Below, in pieces: positions 1 to 6,669 of a stretch of 64,000 nucleotides of DNA (positions are counted from its first letter, which is position 1; each line of letters opens with the position of its first letter). The DNA lies in the NCBI GenBank assembly GCA_030533445.1, contig JARPUW010000260.1:124001-188000 (forward strand), given 5' to 3'. The DNA is from Cyprinodon diabolis. Taxonomy: Eukaryota; Chordata; Actinopteri; Cyprinodontiformes; Cyprinodontidae. The position numbers and the translations under genes were made by a program. Under the pieces are notes generated by a model that ran no database searches, was not told the DNA's origin, and worked only from the letters and a program-made list of their open reading frames with translations.

Positions 1-190
1 CCCCATTCATTTCCTATGGGATTTTTTTGCGACGTTTTCGCTAATAATTCGCAAACCTTCGGACTAATGAGAAAGTTTTATACAAGCACACATCACCCCA
101 TTGGTCCCGACGCGTGTGCCAACTTTGGGCCCGATCCGCCAAACCGTGCGGGACTAGTTACGCGCCGAAGTTTTGGGTATACGGGAGAAT
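1..190 (+). repeat. Unit block 1: dispersed-repeat-like segment
   Basis: Leftmost block in the phase used here, present in all 20 units, running from CCCCATTCATTTCC to GGGTATACGGGAGAAT just before the AAT tract. It resembles a dispersed element I remember from several teleost genomes, usually followed there too by AAT repeats and a CCATGCCTTCGGCATG hairpin. That resemblance is recollection and I cannot name a repeat family. It contains TTCGCTAATAATTCGC and several CpG sites that vary between units. Confidence 0.6.
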
Positions 191-191
191 T

Positions 192-235
192 ATAATAACT
201 AGAAAATTTCTAAAGAAATTTTGAGGGGGGCCACC
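192..235. repeat. Unit block 2: AAT site and A/T hairpin with G run
   Basis: A short AAT tract followed by ACTAG and a perfect inverted repeat, AAAATTTC (203-210) and GAAATTTT (215-222), with a TAAA loop, then a run of six G. U1 shows the empty state with no hairpin module. In units with the module, its CCCCCC end faces this G run across the A/T hairpin and can extend the stem. Confidence 0.85.
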
Positions 236-243
236 TACTGCCC

Positions 244-298
244 GTCTGGGGAACCGGGCCAATACGGCCCTGGCAAGTGACGTCGGGGCTCCCCAGAC
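244..298. repeat. Unit block 3: GC-rich foldback
   Basis: Nine-base inverted repeat GTCTGGGGA (244-252) and TCCCCAGAC (290-298) enclosing a smaller one, GGGCC (256-260) and GGCCC (266-270). The interval also holds TGACGTC (278-284), one base short of a full CRE, which is TGATGTC in U2, U16 and U19 and TTATGTC in U20. Arm substitutions in U3 (CTGGTGAA), U7/U8 (CCCACACC) and U11 (TCTTGGG) are not compensated, so selection on an RNA stem is not supported. Confidence 0.6.
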
Positions 299-469
299 CA
301 ACTGCTTACGCCTTTGAGGGCTGCTGAGGGAAGGAAAGAGGGCAAGTTCATGGGCAAAGAGAGCTGTGTGCCACTTGTGCTGAAATCTGGGAAATAGACG
401 TGCACAGCGTATGATGCACAAGGGTAATATGGGTTGTCCATATTGAAACACAGTGGGTAAAGCCCAGTT
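299..469 (+). repeat. Unit block 3b: spacer with no recognisable content
   Basis: About 170 bp between the GC foldback and the palindrome minisatellite. It starts with a purine-rich stretch (GAGGGAAGGAAAGAGGG near 324) and continues as mixed sequence. I see no gene, RNA gene or internal repeat here. It holds several of the best family B marks (GGCTAGGTCATGG, GATGCAAAAGG). Confidence 0.6.
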
Positions 470-706
470 GGCGGGCTTCGCCCGCCTGCTAGGAGCCATC
501 TCATTGAAGAAAAAAATCACCAATGGCGGGCTCTGCCCGCCTTCTAAGAGCCATTGCAGTGATGAAATCACCAATGGCGGGCTCCGCCCGCCTGCTAAGA
601 GCCATTGCAGTGATGTAATCACCTTTGGCGGGCTCCGCCCGCCTGTTACCATTGGCGGGCTCCGCCCGCCTTCTAAGAGCCATTGCAGTTATGAAATCAC
701 CAATGG
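470..706. repeat. GC-palindrome minisatellite, U1 (5 palindromes)
   Basis: Five 17-bp palindromes, GGCGGGC-NNN-GCCCGCC, at 470-486, 525-541, 576-592, 627-643 and 654-670, with loops TTC, TCT, TCC, TCC and TCC. Spacing is 55, 51, 51 and 27 bp. The 51-bp monomer also has an outer inverted pair CAATGGC and GCCATTG around the palindrome, so each monomer can fold at two levels. The 27-bp step is a shortened monomer with GTTACCATT as linker. Confidence 0.9.
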
Positions 707-746
707 CAATGAGCAATATGCCAGAATGTATGAGTGTGTATAAGGA

Positions 747-1045
747 AGAGGCTTTTATTCTGTAGAGTCCTTGTAGTCTTATTTTGAAAGTCTATCATGA
801 ATGTGCATCAAAAGATGGGTCACGCCCAGCAGTGATATGGAATCCATTTCCAAATCTTAAATCACTGGTTTTCCATGTTATTAGGTGAATAGTTGCTGTA
901 TTACAGAGTAAATGGGAGACTTTTATTGTGAAATTTGCTCTGGGGTGTGTTTTGAAAAGGTCACTAGAGTCTAATAAAAACAACCTGGAAGAGTTTGGGT
1001 CATAATGTTGAGCCATTTGCATCAATTAATGCATTAGTATAATCT
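747..1045 (+). repeat. Internal subrepeat A (299 bp), U1
   Basis: First member of an internal tandem repeat whose members begin AGAGGCTTTTAT and share CTTATTTTGAAAGTC, CCATGTTATTAGG, TTTTATTNTGAAATTTGCT and GAGTTTGGGTCATAATG. A is clearly diverged from B but collinear along its whole length. One copy is present in every unit. Confidence 0.85.
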
Positions 1046-1336
1046 AGAGGCTTTTATGTTGTAGGGTCCCCGGAGTCTTATTTTGAAAGTCCAACAGAGT
1101 TGTGTTTATAGAAAATGTTCAGACCCGTCAATGATAGTTGATTACTTTCCAATCGTTAAATCACTCTTTTTCCATGTTATTAGGGCAGTAGATGAAGCGG
1201 AAATGGGAGGCTTTTATTTTGAAATTTGCTATAGGGTGTATTTTAAACAGTCTCCTAGAGTCTATTCTCTAAAACGGGGTTGAGTTTGGGTCATAATGTT
1301 GAGCCATATAGGGCAATAAATATATGTAAAAAATAT
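1046..1336 (+). repeat. Internal subrepeat B, first copy in U1 (291 bp)
   Basis: Second member of the A-B-C series. This copy has GTTGTAGGGTCCCCGG at its start and GTGTATTTTAAAC where other B copies read GTGTGTTTTAAAC. It is followed directly by a second B copy with the usual sequence. Only U1 and U4 have the doublet. Confidence 0.9.
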
Positions 1337-1627
1337 AGAGGCTTTTATTTTGTAGGGTCCCTGGAGTCTTATTTTGAAAGTCCAACAGAGTTGTGTTTAT
1401 AGAAAATGTTCAGACCCGTCAATGATAGTTGATTACTTTCCAATCGTTAAATCACTCTTTTTCCATGTTATTAGGGCAGTAGATGAAGCGGAAATGGGAG
1501 GCTTTTATTTTGAAATTTGCTATAGGGTGTGTTTTAAACAGTCTCCTAGAGTCTATTCTCTAAAACGGGGTTGAGTTTGGGTCATAATGTTGAGCCATAT
1601 AGGGCAATAAATATATGTAAAAAATAT
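1337..1627 (+). repeat. Internal subrepeat B, second copy in U1 (291 bp)
   Basis: Exact-length tandem duplicate of the preceding 291 bp, of the common B type. B has AATAAA within GGGCAATAAATATATG near its end. That looks like AT-rich satellite sequence rather than a working polyadenylation site, as no transcript can be defined. Confidence 0.9.
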
Positions 1628-1794
1628 AGAGGCTTTTATTTTGTAGGGTCCCTGGAGTCTTATTTTGAAAGTCTATCAGTGCTGAGTGGCAAGGGAAGTG
1701 TCATGGACAGCAGTCATATAGTATCCATTTCCCAATGTTAAATCAGTCCTTTCACCCTCCATTAGATTAATATGTGCTGTTTAAAACAGCAGAG
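1628..1794 (+). repeat. Internal subrepeat C (partial), U1
   Basis: Third, truncated member of the A-B-C series. It begins AGAGGCTTTTATTTTG and keeps CTTATTTTGAAAGTC, CATATAGTATCCATTTCC and AATGTTAAATCA, but loses similarity near CAGAGGTAAAATC. It includes the small palindrome TGTTTAAAACA. Confidence 0.75.
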
Positions 1795-1892
1795 GTAAAA
1801 TCTGTTTGAAGCTTGGTAACCTTGACAACGCTTAACGAGCCTCTCACTGACACAGACAACAGCTGCACTCACTATTGGTTTCTTCTTCCCAG
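1795..1892 (+). other. Intron-like 98-bp stretch (U1 copy), unproven
   Basis: Starts AG|GTAAAA and ends in a pyrimidine tract, TTTCTTCTTCCCAG, with CTGAC and CTCAC (YTNAY branch-like) upstream. The length would suit a compact fish intron. No open frame continues across it and no exon can be defined, so a chance match in a satellite is at least as likely. Confidence 0.15.
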
Positions 1893-1918
1893 GCTTTTTT
1901 GTATGGGAAGAACGGCAC

Positions 1919-2389
1919 CGAACAAACGACTACTGATCAAAAACCGTATGAGTTATTCAAAAAACATTTTCACCATGAGCATCAGCAATCCTTCGACTCC
2001 AACTATACCAACTTTGGTGTATGTGTGTCATTCAGAAAAAATATTTATGACGAGTTGAAAACACATAGTCTGATTCGTTTCTCTCCCATCTTCAGCTCAA
2101 AAAGAATAGAGAAAGGCTGAAACTCTCATCGACTTTAGGTTGGTCTGGAGGGTTTTTAAGGAAAAGTATTAATCCTACCGTAATTCCGAAGACATTGTGT
2201 GAGTCCAGAGGTTTCAGTCTACAAACTGACCAAAAATGGTGACTGTAGCTCCAAATATGTGGCCGTGAGGGCGAGAATAAGATGTTTGATCTTAAAAAAA
2301 TGGCCGCCTCACACTAAGATTTCAGCAGCTGCACTCTAGCAGGCTGCTGCAGAAGCTAACTGTCAGCTAGCTTCCAGGTGCTTACCCTC
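1919..2389 (+). repeat. Internal subrepeat D1 (471 bp), U1
   Basis: First of four collinear repeats beginning CGAACAAACGACT and followed by CAAAAACCGTA. D1 and D4 are long forms that align along their length (TCGACTTTAGGT, GGAAAAGTATTAATCC, CTACAAACTGACC, GGCCGTGAGGGCGAG). D1 also has AAAAAAATGGCCGCC near 2294, absent from D4. AAAGAATGGCC replaces it in family C and TGAAAAAAATGG in family D. Confidence 0.85.
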
Positions 2390-2612
2390 CGAACAAACGA
2401 CTGCTGAGCAAAAACCGTAAAAGATATCTGAAAAATTCTTTCAGTGAAAGCAACATCTATCCTTTGTCTCAGACTGGGGTAACCTTCATGTCTGTAGGTC
2501 TTTCACAACCCAAAACGAAGCACAAACAAAATGGTTGGCCCACCTGCTCCTCCCTTTGTTTGAACTGCAGGACCTCACTCTCACTCACCTTTTAGCTGCT
2601 AAAGCACCCCTC
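2390..2612 (+). repeat. Internal subrepeat D2 (223 bp), U1
   Basis: Short form: CGAACAAACGACTGCTGAG and AAAAACCGTAAAAG, then a weaker match to the D1 core (GACTGGGGTAACC, CATGTCTGTAGGTC), then a pyrimidine-rich stretch CTCACTCTCACTCACC. The stretch TTTGTTTGAACTGC is TTTCTTTTAACTGC in U3, U11, U13 and U17. Confidence 0.8.
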
Positions 2613-2844
2613 CGAACAAACGACTGCTGAGTAAAAACCGTAAAAGGTATCTGAAAAATTCTTTTTATCTAAGCGACAGCTATATCTTGTCTTCAATTGG
2701 AGTAACTTTCATGGCTGTAGGTCATCTACAAACTGAATGGGAAGAGAAAGAAAAAGAAAAAACGTTTCATCACACCTAAGCTTCTAATTGAGCTAGCTGC
2801 AGCAGGTCACTGTCACTCAGCTTTCAGGTGCTTAAAATGTCCTC
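2613..2844 (+). repeat. Internal subrepeat D3 (232 bp), U1
   Basis: Short form, closest to D2 (AAAAACCGTAAAAGGTATC, GGAGTAACTTTCATGGC, GTAGGTCATCTACAAAC), with an A-rich run GAAAGAAAAAGAAAAAAC. Family C units have TTTTGTCACACCTGATC and GGACACTCTCCCCCAG here. The variants in this block are the clearest for typing units. Confidence 0.8.
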
Positions 2845-3314
2845 CGAACAAACGACTGCTGAGCAAAAACCGTATGAGTTATTCAAAAAATTTTTTCACC
2901 GTGAGCGTCAGTCATCCTTCGACTCCAACTATGCCAACTTTGGTGTATGTGTGTCATTCAGAAAAATATTTATGACGAGTTTAAAACACATAGTCTGATT
3001 CGTTTTTCTCCCCTCTTCTGCTCCAAAACCAATGAAAAACGGCTCTGATTTTCATCGACTTTAGGTCGGTCTGGAGGGTTTTTAAGGAAAAGTATTAATC
3101 CTACCGTAATTCCGAAGATATTGTGTGGGTCCAGAGATTTCAGTCTACAAACTGACCAAAAATGGTGACTCTAGCTATAAATATGTGGCCGTGAGGGCGA
3201 GTTTAAAATGTTTTTTTGTGTTTAAAAAACGCCTGCCTCACACTCTAGCTTTTCAGTTGCTCCACTCTAGCAGGCTGGATTTTGCTAAAACTTTGTGGCG
3301 CTTGAGGTCTGATT
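2845..3314 (+). repeat. Internal subrepeat D4 (long form), U1
   Basis: Long form paired with D1: CGAACAAACGACTGCTGAG, CTTCGACTCCAACTATGCC, TCATCGACTTTAGGTCGG, CTACAAACTGACC, GGCCGTGAGGGCGAG. The layout long-short-short-long suggests amplification of a smaller ancestral repeat. A 101-codon frame here opens at GTG and shows no recognisable domain, so it is not called as a gene. Confidence 0.8.
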
Positions 3315-3461
3315 ATACAAAAACCGTAGCAGTTATCAACATACCGTCTACAGTTTTAAATAGACGAAGGATTTATCTACAAACTGAGCTTCAAACTGTT
3401 TTTCTAGGTGAATGTATGGCGACACAGTGAAGTGCTGTTTTTTATGCTTTTTTTTTCCTCT
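3315..3461 (+). repeat. Unit block 8: degenerate D remnant and T-run tail
   Basis: Holds ACAAAAACCGTAGCAG and ATCTACAAACTGAGC, weak echoes of the D series, then ends ATGC followed by T9 (3448-3456) and CCTCTCCCC, which joins the next unit. U1, U4 and U7 share CCGTCTACAG here where most units have CCGTCTTCAG. Confidence 0.7.
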
Positions 3462-3652
3462 CCCCATTCATTTCCTATGGGATTTTTTTGCGACGTTTTC
3501 GCTAATAATTCGCAAACCTTCGGACTAATGAGAAAGTTTTATACAAGCACACATCACCCCATTGGTCCCGACACGTGTGCCAACTTTGGGCCCGATCCGC
3601 CAAACCGTGCGGGACTAGTTACGCGCCGAAGTTTTGGGTATACGGGAGAATT

Positions 3653-3728
3653 ATAATAATAATAATACGCGGAATAAATATGTGCAATAGTAGTAGGTGG
3701 GCCATGCCTTCGGCATGTGGCCCCCCAA
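3653..3728. repeat. AAT tract + hairpin module, U2 (1 copy)
   Basis: AAT repeats, then a 62-bp core (3667-3728) from ACGCGGAATAAATATG to GGCCCCCCAA. The core folds as GCCA/TGGC and TGCC/GGCA around TTC (3701-3721) with a two-base bulge. Its AGTAGGTGG (3692-3700) is complementary to CCACCTACT (3761-3769) outside the module, and GTGGCCCCCC (3717-3726) to GGGGGGCCAC (3755-3764). Confidence 0.9.
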
Positions 3729-3999
3729 CTAGAAAATTTCTAAAGAAATTTTGAGGGGGGCCACCTACTGCCCGTCTGGGGAACAGGGCCAATACGGCCC
3801 TGGCAAGTGATGTCGGGGCTCCCCAGACCAACTGCTTACGCCTTTGAGGGCTGCTGAGGGAAGGAAAGAGGGCTAGGTCATGGGCAAAGAGAGCTGTGTG
3901 CCACTTGTGCTGAAATCTGGGAAATAGACGTGCACAGCGTATGATGCAAAAGGGTAATATGGGTTGTCCATATTGAACCGCAGTGGGTAAAGCTCAGTT

Positions 4000-4209
4000 G
4001 GTGGGCTCCGCCCGCCTGCTAGGAGCCCTTGCAGCGATGAAAAAAATCACCAATGGCGGGCTCTGCCCGCCTGCTAAGAGCCATTGCAGTGATGAAATCA
4101 CCAATGGCGGGCTCCGCCCGCCTTCTAAGAGCCATTGCAGTGATGAAATCACCAATGGCGGGCTCCGCCCGCCTTCTAAGAGCCATTGCAGTGATGAAAT
4201 TACAAATGG
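4000..4209. repeat. GC-palindrome minisatellite, U2 (4 palindromes)
   Basis: Family B form: the first palindrome is imperfect (GGTGGGCTCCGCCCGCC), three follow at about 51-bp steps, and the 27-bp short monomer is absent. The array ends GAAATTACAAATGG, seen also in U19. Confidence 0.9.
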
Positions 4210-6669
4210 CAATGAGCAATATGCCAGAATGTATGAGTGTGTATAAGGAAGAGGCTTTTATTCTGTAGAGTCCCTGGAGTCTTATTTTGAAAGTCTATCA
4301 TGGAAGTGCATCTAAAGATGGGTCATGCCCAGCAGTTATATAGAATCAATTTCCAAATGTTAAATCACTGGTTTTCCATGTTATTAGGTGAATAGTTGCT
4401 GTATTACAGAGTAAATGGGAGACTTTTATTGTGAAATTTGCTCTGGGTGTGTTTTGAAAAGGTCACTAGAGTCTAATAAAAACAACCTGGAAGAGTTTGG
4501 GTCATAATGTTGAGCCATTTGCATCAATTAATGCATTAGTATAATCTAGAGGCTTTTATTTTGTAGGGTCGCTGGAGTCTTATTTTGAAAGTCCAACAGA
4601 GTTGTGTTTATAGAAAATGTTCAGACCCGTCAATGATAGTTGATTACTTTCCAATCGTTAAATCACTCTTTTTCCATGTTATTAGGGCAGTAGATGAAGC
4701 GGAAATGGGAGGCTTTTATTTTGAAATTTGCTATAGGGTGTGTTTTAAACAGTCTCCTAGAGTCTATTCTCTAAAACGGGGTTGAGTTTGGGTCATAATA
4801 TTGAGCCATATAGGGCAATAAATATATGTAAAAAATATAGAGGCTTTTATTTTGTAGGGTCCCTGGAGTCTTATTTTGAAAGTCTATCAGTGCTGAGTGG
4901 CAAGGGAAGTGTCATGGACAGCAGTCATATAGTATCCATTTCCCAATGTTAAATCAGTCCTTTCACCCTCCATTAGATTAATATGTGCTGTTTAAAACAG
5001 CAGAGGTAAAATCTGTTTGAAGCTTGGTAACCTTGACAACGCTTAACGAGCCTCTCACTGACACAGACAACAACTGCACTCACTATTGGTTTCTTCTTCC
5101 CAGGCTTTTTTGTATGGGAAGAACGGCACCGAACAAACGACTACTGATCAAAAACCGTATGAGTTATTCAAAAAACATTTTCACCATGAGCATCAGCAAT
5201 CCTTCGACTCCAACTATACCAACTTTGGTGTATGTGTGTCATTCAGAACAATATTTATGACGACTTGAAAACACATAGTCTGATTCGTTTTTCTCCCATC
5301 TTCAGCTCAAAAAGAATGGAGAAAGGCTGAAACTCATCGACTTTAGGTTGGTCTGGAGGGTTTTTAAGGAAAAGTATTAATCCTACCGTAATTCCGAAGA
5401 CATTGTGTGAGTCCAGAGGTTTCAGTCTACAAACTGACCAAAAATGGTGACTGTAGCTCCAAATATGTGGCCGTGAGGGCGAGAATAAGATGTTTGATCT
5501 TAAAAAAATGGCCGCCTCACACTAAGATTTCAGCAGCTGCACTCTAGCAGGCTGCTGCAGAAGCTAACTGTCAGCTAGCTTCCAGGTGCTTACCCTCCGA
5601 ACAAACGACTGCTGAGCAAAAACCGTAAAAGATATCTGAAAAATTCTTTCAGTGAAAGCAACATCTATCCTTTGTCTCAGACTGGGGTAACCTTCATGTC
5701 TGTAGGTCTTTCACAACCCAAAACGAAGCACAAACAAAATGGTTGGCCCACCTGCTCCTCCCTTTGTTTGAACTGCAGGACCTCACTCTCACTCACCTTT
5801 TAGCTGCTAAAGCACCCCTCCGAACAAACGACTGCTGAGTAAAAACCGTAAAAGGTATCTGAAAAATTCTTTTTATCTAAGCGACAGCTATATCTTGTCT
5901 TCAATTGGAGTAACTTTCATGGCTGTAGGTCATCTACAAACTGAATGGGAAGAGAAAGAAAAAGAAAAAACGTTTCATCACACCTAAGCTTCTAATTGAG
6001 CTAGCTGCAGCAGGTCACTGTCACTCAGCTTTCAGGTGCTTAAAATGTCCTCCGAACAAACGACTGCTGAGCAAAAACCGTATGAGTTATTCAAAAAATT
6101 TTTTCACCGTGAGCGTCAGTCATCCTTCGACTCCAACTATGCCAACTTTGGTGTATGTGTGTCATTCAGAAAAATATTTATGACGAGTTTAAAACACATA
6201 GTCTGATTCGTTTTTCTCCCCTCTTCTGCTCCAAAACCAATGAAAAACGGCTCTGATTTTCATCGACTTTAGGTCGGTCTGGAGGGTTTTTAAGGAAAAG
6301 TATTAATCCTACCGTAATTCCGAAGATATTGTGTGGGTCCAGAGATTTCAGTCTACAAACTGACCAAAAATGGTGACTCTAGCTATAAATATGTGGCCGT
6401 GAGGGCGAGTTTAAAATGTTTTTTTGTGTTTAAAAAACGCCTGCCTCACACTCTAGCTTTTCAGTTGCTCCACTCTAGCAGGCTGGATTTTGCTAAAACT
6501 TTGTGGCGCTTGAGGTCTGATTATACAAAAACCGTAGCAGTTATCAACATACCGTCTTCAGTTTTAAATAGACGAAGGATTTATCTACAAACTGAGCTTC
6601 AAACTGTTTTTCTAGGTGAATGTATGCCGACACAGTGAAGTGCTGTTTTTTATGCTTTTTTTTTCCTCT

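Larger units (their letters stand above)
1..3461 (+). repeat. Macrosatellite unit U1 (family A)
   Basis: Complete unit of 3,461 bp. It has no hairpin module at the AAT site, five GC palindromes, and an extra tandem copy of the 291-bp B subrepeat. Family A marks shared only with U4 include TCATTGAAG near 511, CAAATCTTAAATC near 851 and GCAGTTATGAAATC near 686. I found no difference from U4 apart from the 72 bp of hairpin module that U4 has and U1 lacks. The sub-blocks of the unit are annotated in detail on this copy. Confidence 0.95.
3462..6669 (+). repeat. Macrosatellite unit U2 (family B)
   Basis: Complete unit of 3,208 bp with one hairpin module and four palindromes. Family B marks: GAACAGGGCC, TGATGTCGG in place of TGACGTCGG, GGCTAGGTCATGG, GATGCAAAAGGG, GAACCGCAGTGGG, CATGGAAGTGCATCTAAAG, CAGAACAATATTTATGACG, and a 2-bp loss in CTGAAACTCATCG. 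The first ~190 bp carries CACGTG near 3573 instead of CGCGTG, which ties this end to the starts of U5 and U8. Confidence 0.95.

Noticed and set aside
244..298. Conserved structured RNA in the GC foldback
   Set aside because: Substitutions in the arms (U3, U7, U8, U11) are not compensated, so there is no covariation support.
470..706. CRISPR-like array of palindromic repeats
   Set aside because: The 51-bp monomers are tandem copies with near-identical 'spacers', have no cas genes nearby, and sit in eukaryotic satellite DNA.
1083..1283. 66-codon frame in every B subrepeat
   Set aside because: Starts at TTG and lies within a repeat whose relatives A and C do not keep the frame. Chance opening.
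2294..2310. YY1-like site AAAATGGCCGCC in D1
   Set aside because: Only a partial match to the YY1 consensus and altered in families C and D. No support for a regulatory role.
3125..3430. 101-codon plus-strand frame at the end of every unit, almost invariant
   Set aside because: Starts at GTG, has no recognisable motif, and its conservation equals that of the surrounding non-coding sequence because of array homogenisation.
1..3461. rDNA, 5S, snRNA or histone tandem repeat
   Set aside because: The unit size invites the idea, but I see no stretch resembling rRNA, U1/U2 snRNA, tRNA box motifs or histone coding sequence on either strand.
3667..3735. Helitron-like 3' end: hairpin followed by CTAG
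   Set aside because: The base after CTAG is A, not the T expected at a Helitron end, and CTAG is also present in units that lack the hairpin. No TC start or Rep/helicase sequence is seen.
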